DNA of 64,000 nt from Asterias rubens (GCF_902459465.1 NW_022985709.1:124001-188000), one strand, 5' to 3'. Shown: positions 23,028 to 34,815, counted from the stretch's first letter. The notes: generated by a model not told the origin, from the letters alone. Numbers and translations: made by a program.

Positions 23028-23660
23028 TTATGGATTAACTATGCCAGCATGCAATATGATATCTATACAGTAAGCACACTGTTGAACCTCCTGTTGTACC
23101 ATCCAATGGGGTTTTAAATGATAAACTATGCCAGCTGGCAAAAAAAGCGTGTGGTCAATGCATCTACAGAATACACAGTCAACCCTCCTACTGCTGGTCC
23201 ATTCAATACCACCCATGAAACATTAGAATTATGCCAGCCTGCAGTATGATACAATGTGAATTAGTGTATACACAAGACACAGTCAACCCTCCTACTTTGA
23301 TTTGAATGATAGATAATGTATGCCAGCCCGCAGAATGATATCATGTTGTCAATGTATTTACTTAGTACACAGCCAACCCTCCTACTGTCTGACCATTTAA
23401 TATCATACAGTGTGGTTTTGATTTGAATGATAGATAAATTATGCCAGCCCGCAGAATGATATCATGTGGACAGTGTATCTACACAGTACACAGTCAACCC
23501 TCCTACTGTCTGACCATTCAATATCATACAGTGTGGTTTTGATTTGAATGATAGATAAATTATGCTAGCCCGCAGAATGATATCATGTGGTCAATGTACC
23601 TACACAGTACACAGTCAACCCTCCTACTGTCTGACCATTCAATAATCATCCAGTTTGGTT
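23028..23660. repeat. Diverged tandem repeat of about 120 bp in intron 21
   Basis: Five or six units with ACACAGTCAACCCTCCTACTG, GACCATTCAATATCATACAG, GATAAATTATGCCAGCCCGC and AGAATGATATCATGTGG. The same motif set recurs, more decayed, at 35695-35960. Confidence 0.75.
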
Positions 23661-23712
23661 TTGATGTGATCCAAAGCTACGATTCTAAGAGCTTGAGTTT
23701 TTCAAAGGCTTA

Positions 23713-23877
<165 letters not shown>

Positions 23878-23918
23878 CTACATGGTGGTGGAAAATGGCA
23901 ATAGTAATAACTCATTGT

Positions 23919-24116
23919 TATATACAATGTAGCGCATTTTACAATAATGAATCAATGTGCTTTTAGTGCCCTGGTCATTGGCTGATCACATTCCTTTAAT
24001 CGTTCCCTGGGGAGCATACATGCACAGCCCCGAGCTGCCGTGGCTCTGCTTCAAAAGATTTTTGCATAAACGATATAAACCGCAACCACCCATTTTTACC
24101 CCTGGGTGAAATGGTA
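23919..24116 (-). mobile_element. Partial tRNA-derived SINE body
   Basis: Shares GTGCCCTGGTCATTGGC, TTCCCTGGGGAGCATAC and GAGCTGCCGTGG with the 22617-22962 element. Confidence 0.55.
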
Positions 24117-24305
24117 ACTGGGCCTAATTTCGTAAAGCTGTTAAGAAAATACTGCTTGACAAAGTTCTTTGCTAGGCAAACATTTAGTAGGGCACTAGCC
24201 ACAACAATGCAAATTTAATTTGGGCTGGTAACCTGAATCTGCTGAGCAATACTGTTCTGTGTTTAGCAATATTTTGTGCACCACTGCTGTTTTATGCTGG
24301 TTTTG
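24117..24305. mobile_element. Decayed GGGCCCAATTTCATAGAGC-family MITE
   Basis: CTGGGCCTAATTTCGTAAAG, then TGCTTGACAAAG, GTTCTTTGCTAGGC and TGCTGAGCAATACTG in family order. Right end not clear. Confidence 0.5.
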
Positions 24306-24386
24306 GGGTTAGATATCGGTCAGTAAACACTAACAGCATGAAACAGTTAAGATAGTTATGAGGAACTGATTAAAACCAAAACATTA

Positions 24387-24517
24387 TAGATCAATCTGAT
24401 GAAACAAAATTGGTAGCGCCCTCTTGAAAATTACCAACTGCGGTGTCTTTTTGTGCTCAATCTAGGCATTGAAGACACCGCAACAAACGGCGCGCGGTGC
24501 GCGTCGGATTGGTCTAT
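24387..24517. mobile_element. Short TIR element, ATAGACCAATCCGA family
   Basis: Ends ATAGATCAATCTGA and TCGGATTGGTCTAT. The centre has AACTGCGGTGTCTTTTTGTG and GAAGACACCGCA, an internal inverted pair. An inverted copy is at 44440-44585. Confidence 0.8.
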
Positions 24518-24574
24518 AGGGTAGGCTAATCTTCTGTGACTGTTTCCTTAAACTATGTTCTATCAGATTGGTCA

Positions 24575-25138
24575 CCAGGGTCCAATTTCATAGAGCTGCT
24601 TTAATGCAAAAAAAAGAGATTGCTTAACAGTTATCTGCTAAGCAGAAATGAGCAGGATACCAGCCACAAATGGTACATGTGACAAGTACATGGCAGTTTG
24701 GCTGGTAGCATTATTCTGGTCTTCATAATTGTTGTGTGCTTAGCTACTTTTTGTGCTAGTTGTTAAAGATGCTATGTCAGATTTTTGGCCCCAAACAATA
24801 AAAAATAAATTTTTTGAGTGAAGAGTATCAACCGCTCTTATGAAAAAAAGTTTAACTTTTACTTTTAATGGTCAGGAACCATGACAAAAATTTAAAACGT
24901 TCCTTATAAAACACATAAGAATTGGTCACGTGATATATTGTCGGGATCCCGACAAAAACTAACTTTGAGCACTTTATTTCATTGCTACTAATAATTGGCG
25001 GACTTTTTCGAGCGATGGCTCAAATGAAAGCTTGTAACTTTCTCAACCCCCATCAAAATACCTATTGAATTTTGAATCAAAAATTTTGGGTCAAATCGGC
25101 CAAAAATCTGACATAGCATCTTTAAGCAGCTCTGGACC
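24575..25138. mobile_element. GGGCCC-family MITE split by a TTAA element
   Basis: Left end AGGGTCCAATTTCATAGAGC; right end TTAAGCAGCTCTGGACCCC. The middle is displaced by the element at 24767-25120, flanked by TTAA on both sides. Confidence 0.8.
24767..25120. mobile_element. MITE, AGATGCTATGTCAGATTTTT family, nested
   Basis: TTAA at 24763-24766 and 25121-25124. Ends AGATGCTATGTCAGATTTTT and AAAAATCTGACATAGCATCT, a perfect inverted pair that extends by GGCC/GGCC. Only copy in the window. Confidence 0.9.
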
Positions 25139-25611
25139 CCAGGATGCACCAGACACCATTACGCAAACAGTACAAATGTAGTCTGTTCTCTTGGAGTCCT
25201 AACATTTTAAGCAAATACACACACACAGTAACAGCTTCTAGAGATGCTATAAATACCAATCCAACATGCTCCACCCCCTTAGTCGTGTTGCCCCAAGACC
25301 TTGTTGCTATGGGAAACGGTAAACAATGTCTAGCAATTGTGAAGGTTTCACCCGAATGGTTAATTTTGAAATGCATTGTCTTGTCGATGGGGGAAGAGTA
25401 GTGTTTGTGATTTCTTTAAGTAAGTTTCCTTGGTCGAGTAAGAATGTACACAATCGTCTTGCAGCTAATTGTGTAGATAATGGATTGAAGCATATGAAGT
25501 GTTGACTGAATGTACATAATACATGTTACGTTCATGCAAAGATTTTCGCTGTGTCATGGAGGACCGAAATTGTGGGTCTACTGCTACTCAACTAAGCTTA
25601 CTGAAAAAAGC

Positions 25612-25738
25612 GAAAACTCTAATGACCAATTGAGCCAAAATGTGCACAGATTTGTTATTTTATATTGCACATTTATGTATATTTGGATACATCAAGTGAG
25701 AAAACGGGTGTTGACATTACCAAACGTGTCCAGTGCCT
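25612..25738 (-). mobile_element. Family-1 MITE fragment
   Basis: Right-arm pieces only: ATGACCAATTGAGCCAAAAT, GGATACATCAAGTGAGAAAA, ACGTGTCCAGTGCCT. Confidence 0.65.
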
Positions 25739-25893
25739 AATTAATTAATTCTGTTGTAGAAGCTTAAACCCCCGTCCTCGCATAATAATATACTAAATTG
25801 TATGTGTAGGTCAATTCGACTGACCCTTTATCCATCTGTAGTGTTTGCACACGGTAACCTTGATGGATAATTGATTGCTAAAATGCTTATTAA

Positions 25894-26232
25894 AGGCACT
25901 GGACAATATTGGTAATTACTCAACACAATTGTTAGCAGCTTCTTAGTAATGAGCAATGAAGAGCTGTTGATAGTATACTCAAAGTGAGAAACGACTCCTC
26001 TGAAGTAATGTAGTTTTTGAGAAAGAGGTAATTTCTCACTCGAATATTAAAAGACTTCAGGCCTGAAGTGCATTCCATTTTTTTCCTTTAATTATTTTCT
26101 TGCAACTTCGATGACCAATTGAGTCAAAATTTTCAAAGATTTGTTATTTTAATCATTTAAAAAATGTTGAGATACACCAAGTGGGAGCAATGGTCCTTGA
26201 CAATGACCAAAGGTGTCTGCTGTCCAGTGCCT
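25894..26232 (-). mobile_element. Family-1-type MITE with an ACTTCAGGCCTGAAGT core
   Basis: TTAA at 25890-25893, then AGGCACTGGACAATATTGG; ends GTCCAGTGCCT. Centre is the perfect 16-bp palindrome ACTTCAGGCCTGAAGT (26054-26069) in place of the GAGACCTC stem. Confidence 0.85.
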
Positions 26233-26239
26233 TTTAGCA

Positions 26240-26388
26240 CTTAACGAAATTATGCTTACCAGTATAAGGCTACCGGCCAAACTACCATGTCACGTGTACA
26301 ATTTGTGAGTGGCATTCTGCTCATTTCTGCTAAGCAGAAAGTAGTTGAGCAATATTTTCTGCTTAAGTAGCTCTATGAAATTGTGCCA
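26240..26388. mobile_element. Partial GGGCCC-family MITE
   Basis: TTATGCTTACCAGTATAAGG, CCATGTCACGTGTACAATTT, TCTGCTAAGCAGAAAG, CTTAAGTAGCTCTATGAAAT. Left end missing. Confidence 0.65.
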
Positions 26389-26392
26389 TGCT

Positions 26393-26530
26393 GTCGATTT
26401 TACCAAAATCTTTGTAACTTAGAATTACTCTTAGGACTAAGGACAAGTTAAGTTTCGTAACCAGAGGCGTTAGGATGCATTAGAACCCATCCTAAAGTAG
26501 GACGAGTTACTCGACCCAACTCTTTGGAAA
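26393..26530. mobile_element. CTG-target MITE, decayed
   Basis: CTGTCGATTTTACC at the left, ACGAGTTACTCGACCCAACT at the right, with CTTAGGACTAAGGAC inside. Same family as 39668-39834. Confidence 0.55.
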
Positions 26531-27889
26531 TTGGTTGCTATTCTTTCTGATATTACACAGTTGAGGTATAATTATTCAATTGGCGAACAAACAACAAAAG
26601 ACCGTGTTTTATTGGTCCTGGGGTCTGCGGTCAAATGTAAAATTTACAAAGGAATGTTGTGATTTTGTGATTTCTCACAAAGGGTTTTCCCCTTATGCTG
26701 CCCAAGAGGTGATCTTTTATTGAAGGAACATCCGTTCCCAACACGGGGACAATTGAACTCATAAAGAGCAGCAACAAAAGAATAAGCGTCTCGTGTGAAT
26801 AAAAAAGAAATGCTATGAATACATCGAAAAGCACTTGTGTGAAAAAAAGAAATACAAAAGAAAAAAAATTCTATGAATACATAGAAAACGAAACCAAAGT
26901 TGGATTTGTTCAAATATTTACAAGGCTCCTTCAGTTGCGCTAGCACCTGACTATACACACTTTTGTTGAGTAAACATTTTCTCTCCCCCAAACTTGTTGG
27001 TTTTGTAAGTTGTCATGGCAGTTTCAATCTCAACAGAACTTTTGAAAGAAGGAAAAGAAAAAAAGGAAAAAAAAACCTTCAGGTTTTGTTAAAAACTATT
27101 AAACAAGTTCCCTAAAAATTCAATACGAAAGCAAGATACCAGCAAAATCCACCAATTGAATGATAATTTTCTGACACTGAAGTGAAGAGCAAATAACATC
27201 AATTTACATTTGCTCCGCATTTTTCGGCAATTCTGAAAAACACAGGCCCACTTATTGAATTTTCAATGGTTTGATTATATAAATATCTACGTTTATATTG
27301 TATTAAAACAGTTACAAAAAAACCCAAAGGTATAGGCCCTTCTTCTGCCTTTTAAAACAGTACAAATGTATTTACAATTGTCAATAACATTATCATGAAG
27401 GTCTTGCTTCGCAGACCCTCAACTAATTGCTCTATCTATCACTAACTCTATTAAATCTACCTGATAAGGTTTAAACGAATAAGTGTGTTCCAAGGCTGAT
27501 TCATCTTAACATCCTTTCCCAGAATCACAATAAGCCTATTTGGGGGGGGGGGGGGGTGACGTCAAATACTCCCATCCTTTTGCTACTAATCTATGTTGTT
27601 GTCACTAAAATAGGTCAGGAACAATCAAACATATATGTTAGGAGGTTGCTATTTATATTCTTCCGAAAATGTGTTCAGCTGTTTGCAGACTGAAGACTAT
27701 TAACTGTACTAATTCTTTATTATTTAAAGTCTCAGTGTCTGGTTGCTAAATCCCTATCTGGGATTTAATGCATTAGGGCCTATGTGGTGAGGTATCAATG
27801 TGTAATTGTCTTGCGGTAACACCGTCTGTGTGTGAATACTTCCCAGGTAGGTTTCAGTCTCCTGATGCTGACTAATAATTATATCAAAG
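26531..27889. other. Intron 20, unassigned
   Basis: AT-rich intron sequence with A-runs near 26850-27080 and a G-run at about 27542-27556. No exon or clear repeat recognised. Confidence 0.35.
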
Positions 27890-28255
27890 TCTTCTATTTT
27901 TGTACACACCGGGAAGAGTCGGCTTGCGGTCATCAAACAACACTACCCGTCTTGTCGAACACAAAAATAACCCACAGATCTCTTGCTTCAGCTGCTGACA
28001 AATCCTTCTCTTTTGCCGCTCCTAAACTTTGGAATAGTCCCCCCCCCCCCCATCTCTGCGCTCTGCTGATTCAGTTCATATTTTCAAGAAGCATCTGAAA
28101 TCACACCTGTTCCCACAATGATTGTTTTGCTTGTTTGGTTCAATTTGCATTTTGTCTCTTCGATTATTTGTTTCTGTGTTTCATCACAAACCGCTGTGGT
28201 CTTGATGAAATGGCGGTATATAAAACATTTTTGTATGTATGTATGTATGTGTTCT
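27890..28255 (+). mobile_element. CR1/L2-like LINE 3' end
   Basis: The frame ADKSFSFAAPKLWNSPPPPH then FKKHLKSHLF-like residues (with a frame change at a C-run) is the hallmark C-terminus of CR1/L2-type RT proteins. It is followed by GATGAAATGGCGGTATATAA and a TGTA microsatellite (28230-28249), typical of these 3' ends. 5'-truncated. Confidence 0.75.
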
Positions 28256-28689
28256 ATAGCGCACATATCTACCAATAGAGGACCAGATTTAACCTTGTTT
28301 TTCATGTTGAGTCACACAAATTGCAAAAGTTTGTTTTATTGTTGATTCTTGTTTATTGGGTGGTTATTGATGACATATCCAAAATCGGACAAGAGTTTCA
28401 AGCCAGAAGTGACCTAATTTGCATATTTAAATTAGGGGGTAATTTAATCTTTAAGGTCAATCATCTCTAAAACTATTCATTTTATGAACAAGGTTTGTGT
28501 TAGAGGTGAATAGAAACCTGACCTTTAGAATCTAAAAAACATATTTGTACACTCGATTGACCCTTTCCAAATAACTAGGTCAAAGGTCAAGGGGTTAAAC
28601 ATGCGTTTAATTGGTTTTCTCCACTCTAAATGCATTTGCATGGCATAGCATGGCATATAATGACAGTGTAACAAATACCATGAATGAAT
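28256..28689. other. Intron 20, unassigned
   Basis: Starts with a short SINE-tail fragment (CTATAGCGCACATATCTACC). No other recognisable feature. Confidence 0.35.
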
Positions 28690-28822
28690 TCCACAGCTAG
28701 AAACACTGGGGCAAACCCCTTCTCTTTTCGATACGTGTACTGGGTTCTTTTACATACGTTACACAACACATGGGACCAACGTCTTTATGTCCCATCTGAA
28801 GGACAAAGCAATGGTTAAGAAC
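28690..28822 (-). mobile_element. SINE body fragment
   Basis: CTTCTCTTTTCGATACGTGTA, ACACAACACATGGGACCAAC and TTTATGTCCCATCTGAAGG match the body of the SINE at 13829-14234. Confidence 0.65.
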
Positions 28823-30344
28823 CGATCAAGAAATCACTCCGTGGTAGTGAACTTAATATTGATCCTCTATTTGTATAGTCCCAGCCAATTTTCGACCATC
28901 CACCCATGTACATGTAGTAGTTAAAAGGGAGGACAGTTCTTTTTAAAAACTGAGAAGTCTCCCGAAAATCTACTCCTCGATAGTAGAATAGAATGCATAG
29001 CAAGACAGTTCCCTAAAGAACAAAACCTACCGAGCAAACACACACACATGCTGTTAGCGCAAACCGACCAAATTAAATCCCTTTTATTGTCACTAAATAG
29101 GTCATGAACAATGAATGTATTGTCAGACATGTAGCGCAAGTATGTTAGGAGGTTACTATTTATATTCCCCTGAAAAAGTGTCCACCTTGAGGACTATTAA
29201 AGGTACAGTATTATTATTTATTATTTAGTTTTGGTCTAAAAGCTTACTCATTTATGAAGTTTTTGCTAGAACCCTTTTTTCTGTTAAAACATTTCCCTCT
29301 GGAATTATGTCACACCCTAGAAACCAGTATCGGAAAACCTTCAAAGAAACAAGCAGCCGATTTTGGCTGGTGCAACCAAACTTATGACAAAAGTATTTGC
29401 AAACTGAGAGTTGTGGATGCCCCCCCCCCCCCGAACTATTTTCTCTCGATTCGCACACAACAGATTACATGTAAACACACATTTTTACAGGTTTATTACC
29501 TAATGTATAAGGTTGATCCAGCCATGAATCTTCATATTTGAAAGGGCAAGGCCATTTTCATTTTGCAAAGGGCATTTAATTAGAAAATGTTACAGTTAGT
29601 TGTGCAACTTGTAAAGGGGCACCAAGGCCAAGACCAGGGGCAACGGAGGCCATGGCCTGCCTGTAGTTCCAGGCATGTTGATAACCCAAAACATGATCAC
29701 TTTTTTTGTCAGCTAAAACCAATCCCCCTTTTAAAGTACAGAAAAAGGCATTCTAAGAAAAACAACACCTGGCACAACTGTTTTTGAGTCGTTATATGAA
29801 AAAGATTATTTTATCTTTACTCTAAGGTTAGCTTTTTGTAGAATGTCGTGATTTGAATCACTGCCAATCCATTTACAGAACACCTTGGCTCACGATCGTA
29901 CGGCAATTTGACCAAAACAAAATGAAAGGATGGTACCAGGCACAGCAGGACAGCATTCTGTGTCTTTTTATTTTCAGTGGCACAGCTCCGGCCTGGAATA
30001 ACACGCAGGCCAAAGAGGCCCCGTTGCCCCTGGTCTTGGCATTGGTGCCCTTCAAAAAGTTTTTGTGTTTGAAGTATTTGGGTACTTTTTGAAACACAAA
30101 ACACAATGTCCACAGATTTACATTAAACTAACACTGTTTGAAAAGTATTACCTGCTGAGGTGCTGTAGTTTTTGAGAAGTTAATAAAACAATGTCACAAA
30201 AATAGTGTCCGTTTCAGTTTTAGCATGTAAACATCATTTACCAGTAGTGCATAAAAAAATGATGAGCAAAAACTATTTTGTGATTTGTTTTACTCATTTC
30301 TCTAAAACTGCGTTTCTCAAAACTTGTTCCTCAGCAATTAATAT
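28823..30344. other. Intron 20, unassigned
   Basis: A segment with GGGGCACCAAGGCCAAGACC (about 29617) recurs inverted near 30024-30055 (CCCTGGTCTTGGCATTGGTG), suggesting an old foldback element between about 29530 and 30110. No exon recognised. Confidence 0.45.
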
Positions 30345-30508
30345 ACACATAATGAATGTTTATGAGTGCAATGGTGCGAATATGTTCATGAGTTGAAAGA
30401 TGGAATGTTCTATTCAACGAGGCGGAGCCGAGTTGAATGGAACATTCCAGCTTTCAACGAATGAACATATTCGCACCATTGCACGAATGAAAAACATTCA
30501 TTATTTGT
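30345..30508. repeat. Long hairpin, about 155 bp
   Basis: ATAATGAATGTTT...AGTGCAATGGTGCGAATATG on the left pairs with CATATTCGCACCATTGCACG...ACATTCATTAT on the right, around a GAGGCGGAGCCGA centre near 30420. A few mismatches in the stem. Confidence 0.85.
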
Positions 30509-30675
30509 TTTATATAACATCCAAGTAGAACTTTGTCATTTTGATTGAAAGAAACAACTTTCAAAACAACCAATTTCAACTGTAGAAGCCGAATGCTAGT
30601 AATTTTACTATGCCTTCTTGCAGTAACACCTGCTGCGTTACCAAAGACACGCGCACGCAGTGATGTTTTTACTCA

Positions 30676-30760
30676 GCTTTTTCGTTCCATCCGAAAAGTA
30701 CCATTGCACGCTGGCAGCGTGCCAGCGTGCAATGGTACTTTTCGGATGGAACGAAAAAGC
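30676..30760. repeat. Perfect 85-bp hairpin (41-bp arms, 3-bp loop)
   Basis: Left arm 30676-30716, loop GCG 30717-30719, right arm 30720-30760, with no mismatch in 41 pairs. The inner sequence CAATGGTAC-TTTT recurs a third time at about 30780-30798. Confidence 0.95.
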
Positions 30761-30858
30761 ACGGCGAGTGACTCAGCGTGCAATGGTACTTTTATTTGCT
30801 ATCACGTGACGGACAATCCTCCAATCAAATGGCAAGGATCTGCTTGGGTGTTATATAA

Positions 30859-31241
30859 AGGAACACGTTGCCTTGGATCCGACGAGTTGGTCTATTAAAA
30901 GCGTTTGAAACCGTTTGTTATGAAATGCATATGGTTAGAAAGATGTTTTAAAAGTAGAATATAATGATCCACACAAGTATCACTCGAAATAGCACGGTTT
31001 TCCTTTTACGTCGCAAACTATCACGGTCGGCCATTTATGGGAGTCAAAATTTTGACTCCCATAAATGGCCGACCGTGTTAGTCGACAGGGTAAAAAGAAA
31101 ACCACGCAATTTCGAGGCATATTTGTGTAGATCATTGTATTCTACTTTTACAATATCTTTCTAACCATACACATTTTACAACAAACAGTTACAGAACGCT
31201 TTTCAAAGACCAACTCGACCGATTCAAGGCAACGTGTTCCT
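30859..31241. mobile_element. Family-4 MITE (AGGAACACGTTGCCTTGGATC)
   Basis: Right TTAA at 31242-31245; the left flank reads ATAA. Ends AGGAACACGTTGCCTTGG / CAAGGCAACGTGTTCCT. Centre is a perfect 56-bp palindrome (31022-31077). Confidence 0.9.
31022..31077. repeat. Perfect 56-bp palindrome
   Basis: CACGGTCGGCCATTTATGGG then AGTCAAAA, followed by the exact complement, with no spacer. Core of the family-4 MITE. The 47.8-kb copy has the same core with a few mismatches. Confidence 0.95.
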
Positions 31242-31484
31242 TTAATATTTTCAGTGAGGCTTTCTAAATGTACTGGCATCATTATCTTCAAACTGTGTAA
31301 GTTTAACAAAAACCTGTGGACACTGTGGACCCTTTAAAGCACTGTATATTCTGTACTTTCGTATGAGTCTTGTGAAAAGCGTGTGGGTGGTTAGATCGGC
31401 CCCTGGACCTACGGCCGTTAAGCGTTGCACTCACTCTGCTTAATTCAATCACTTGCCTTGCCATTTAAATACAAAATTATCCAG

Positions 31485-31680
31485 GCACTCACTCTGCTCC
31501 AGCTATACAACCCTGCAACAAGACACTTAACCATTTAAGTGCTTCATCTTTTGGATGGGACGTAAAGGCTGTACTAGGCCCCATGTGTTGTGTGATGCAA
31601 ACAAAAGAACCCAGATACACTTATCGTCTAGAGAAAAGATCTGCCAAGGTGTTTCTGGCACAGTTAGTTGCAACATATCA
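31485..31680 (+). mobile_element. SINE fragment, + orientation
   Basis: AAGACACTTAACCATTTAAG, GGATGGGACGTAAAGGC, GGCCCCATGTGTTGTGTGA and AAAGAACCCAGATACACTTA match the 46.6-kb SINE. The head is decayed. Confidence 0.65.
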
Positions 31681-32055
31681 CCTTGTACAAGCCCAGACAA
31701 GGTGCTGTTTAGATCAGTCTCAGAATTCAAGATCTTAGCATAACTGCCCGTCAAAATGGCCAAGTAGATCCTTGACACATTGTGCTTTACATGTAGGCCA
31801 ATTCAGTTATAGTAAATGCGAGTACTTCTTCAAATTTCTTATACGCTTATTTGGCCTCAACATTTGATAAAGCAGTGTTTATCAGGCTGCTAAACATTTC
31901 GCTGCAGGAAACGTTCAATCAGATTAAAGCGTTTTGAAACCCCTCTCTCTCTTAAACAACATTCTATTCAAGGGGAACTGTGTCTCAACTATCAACAGAT
32001 GCAGTGTTTCTTATGTGCCAAGTTAGATTTTATGGCAATTAATTTACTGAGTATA
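31681..32055. other. Intron 20, unassigned
   Basis: A family-4-like fragment may be present at 31930-32030 (GTGTCTCAACTATCAACAG, CCAAGTTAGATTTTATGGC). No exon. Confidence 0.3.
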
Positions 32056-32059
32056 CCAA

Positions 32060-32447
32060 AGGCAGTGGACACTACAGGTAATTACTCAAAATAATAATTA
32101 GCATAAAACCTTACTTGGCAACATGCTTGGTAACGAGTAATAGTAGCTGTTGATAGTATAACACATTGTGAGAGACAACTCCCTCTGAAGTAACGTAGTT
32201 TTCAAGAAAGAAGTAATTTTCCACAAATTTGATTTCAGGACCTCGGAATTTGATTTTGAGGTCTTAAAATCAAGCATCCGAAAGCACACAACTTCGTGTG
32301 ACAAAGGTGTTTTTCTTTCATTATTATCTCGCAACTTCAACGACCAATTGAGCTCAAATTTTCACTGGTCTGTTATTTTATGCATATGTTGAGATACAAC
32401 AAGAGAGAAGACTGGTCTTTGGCAACTACCAATGGTGTCCAGTGTCT
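32060..32447 (-). mobile_element. Family-1 MITE in intron 20
   Basis: AGGCAGTGGACACTACAGG to GTGTCCAGTGTCT with TTAA at 32448-32451. Core GATTTCAGGACCTCGGAATT / TTGAGGTCTTAAAATC. Confidence 0.85.
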
Positions 32448-32824
32448 TTAAGGACAACATTGATACTAGCTACTGGTTTAAACCAATTCTTGTTGAACAC
32501 ACTCCGACACCATTACCAAAGGCCAGTTCCTAGAAGGACAACAAGCAAGGCTCATGACATCAAATGAGGATATGCAAACGAAGATTTAAAAACAAAACTT
32601 GATAAGAAAACCATACAACTCTGAACTTTTATGACATATTGTCATGACCAATTGCGTAAAAAACACTACAGGCGTCATCAACTGTTGATACAGCATTGAT
32701 TTGAGCTTCCGTTGGTCATTGCAACGTGTAAATATTGCTCACAAGTCAAAGTCCGCAGTTGCACATTCCTTTATACCATTGTTATTAAAAGCCATTTCCA
32801 CTTCATTTCATAGAGCTGAGTTAA

Positions 32825-33006
32825 AGACACTGGATACTGTTCAAAATTGTCAAAGACCAGTCTTCTCACTTGGTGTTACCTCTTTATATGCATAAAATAA
32901 CAAGCCTGTGAAAATTTGAGCTCAATCGGTCATCGAAGTTGCGAGATAATAATGAAAGAAAAACACCCTTGTCACACGAAGTAATTACCAATAGTGTCCA
33001 CTACCT
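32825..33006 (+). mobile_element. Family-1 MITE with internal deletion
   Basis: TTAA at 32821-32824. Left arm intact to ACACCCTTGTCACACGAAG, then a direct jump to TAATTACCAATAGTGTCCAC. About 200 bp of the middle is missing. Confidence 0.85.
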
Positions 33007-33011
33007 TTTAA

Positions 33012-33351
33012 AAGGAATGGTACACGTTTGGTAATTACTCAGAACAAATATTAACTTAAAAACTGACTTGGTAACGAGCATTGGAGAGCTGTTGATAGTA
33101 TAAAACATTTTGAGAAACGGCTCCCTCTGAAGTAGCATAGATTTTGAGAAAGAGGTAACTTCTCACTAAAATCATAAAAGACTCTTAGCCAGAAGTCTTT
33201 TATTCCTATCTGAAAGCAACAAATACGTCAAACAAAGGTGTTTCTTCTCTCATCATTTTCTCAACAGGCTTGTTATTTCATGCTTATGTTGGGATACACC
33301 AAGTGAGAAAGAAGACTAGTCTTTGACAATTACCAAACGTGTACCTTCCCT
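33012..33351 (-). mobile_element. Family-3 MITE
   Basis: AAGGAATGGTACACGTTTGG to ACGTGTACCTTCCC, TTAA at 33352-33355. Core AAAAGACTCTTAGCCAGAAGTCTTTT, an imperfect version of the family-3 palindrome. Confidence 0.85.
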
Positions 33352-33355
33352 TTAA

Positions 33356-33512
33356 CAGAAAAATATTGCCTAACAAATTCCTGCTCAGCAGAAGTGAGCG
33401 TAATACCAGTCATAAATGGTTCAATTGAGATGGCATTTTGTTAGTAACCTTATTTTGGTGAGCATAACTTTTTTGATCTTGCCTGATTTTGCAGCTCTGT
33501 GAAATTTGTCCT
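33356..33512. mobile_element. Partial GGGCCC-family MITE
   Basis: CTGCTCAGCAGAAGTGAGC, AATACCAGTCATAAATGG, TTGCAGCTCTGTGAAATTTG. Left end missing. Confidence 0.6.
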
Positions 33513-34521
33513 CGATCACGAAGTCAAGAGGACTTTTTAGTTGGTTCTTTTGTTATGTGAGATCACATAACGTCCCGGACGGCCGCCTTAAGGTTGAGGG
33601 CTAGACTTAACTGATTTGGGCTATCAACCCAAATCAACTTGGCATCATGGGCACATTGCCACCTACTCCTGGGGCTGAAACAGGGTTACCCCATTCACAG
33701 TCTGTAGGAATGTAGGCTTGGGTATCATAGGAGCCAGGCTGGTAGAGCGGAATGCAATACCTTTCCACCTTTTTCTGAAGCCATTATGGTTTAAGGTGCC
33801 TCGACCGGTATTCTAACCCGACAACCAAAACCCAGTATTAGACACTTTTGTAAGTTTTGGGCTTTTTTTCTAGAACAAAATTATTAAGCATTTCTATAGA
33901 GTGATGTCACAATGATAGACTTTGCAAATCTTACTCATAATCCAACTTCCTGGACCAAATTGGTCTCAATTATATTAAAGTTTTTAGAAAGTTTTACATA
34001 AACTAGGCTAGTTTGGTTTTGTAACACCGATCTTTGTACAGTTGTAAGTATCAGTCTTGCCTGAACTCTGTGAAAAATATATTTCTTTAGATATATTCTT
34101 TATCCCCGATGCAAATAAAACTATGGTCTTCTGATGAGTTTTGCAAAATTTTCAAACCCAGCACGTGATTGTCGCTCAGCTTCACTTGATTCATTCCACC
34201 CAGGACTTTGATAACAATGCTGTTCCAATGTAGCAGTCATGCACACCCCCCAATAAACTGATTACAATCAACTATAAATACCCCATTGATTGTCGTGTCC
34301 TTACATCACAAAGCAAAGTGCAGCACTTGACATTCCTTGACCATTGTTAAGGCCATTTCCACTTAAACCGAAATGTAAATATGCATGACATCAGAAGAAA
34401 AAACCTTGGTGACGTCAGAACGGCTGAGGGGGTATTTCAGCTTGTCAATTATATTACCTAGGCAAAATAAATTGGAGAATTTGTGGCTAATCTTGCAATA
34501 ATTTCTTTCAAAGAGCTGGTT
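33513..34521. other. Intron 20, unassigned
   Basis: A short SINE tail (TATTCTTTATCCCCGATGC) lies near 34095. No exon recognised. Confidence 0.35.
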
Positions 34522-34815
34522 GATACACATGACTACACCCTTACAGACTGTGAAAGGGGGTAACCCCATTTCAGCCCCACAATTGCTTCGTAAAAACTGG
34601 GAAGGTGTATTCTGCTCTTCAGCCACGCTCCTAGTGGGCGATATGCATGACTACACCCTTACAGACTGTTAAGAGGGGTAACCCCATTTCAGCCCCACAA
34701 TTGCTTCGTAAAAACTGGGAAGGTGTATTCTGCTCTTCAGCCACGCTCCTAGTGGGCAATACGCATGACTACACCCTTACAGACTGTGAAGAGGGGTAAC
34801 CCCATTTCAGACCTG
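34522..34815. repeat. 118-bp tandem repeat, about 2.4 units
   Basis: GACTACACCCTTACAGACTG begins at 34531, 34649 and 34767. The first two full units are nearly identical, with GGGGTAACCCCATTTCAGCC and TTCAGCCACGCTCCTAGTG. Confidence 0.9.

Noticed and set aside
30545..30898. 117-codon open frame on +
   Set aside because: It runs through the perfect hairpin at 30676-30760 and into a MITE; the encoded sequence is the hairpin read twice.
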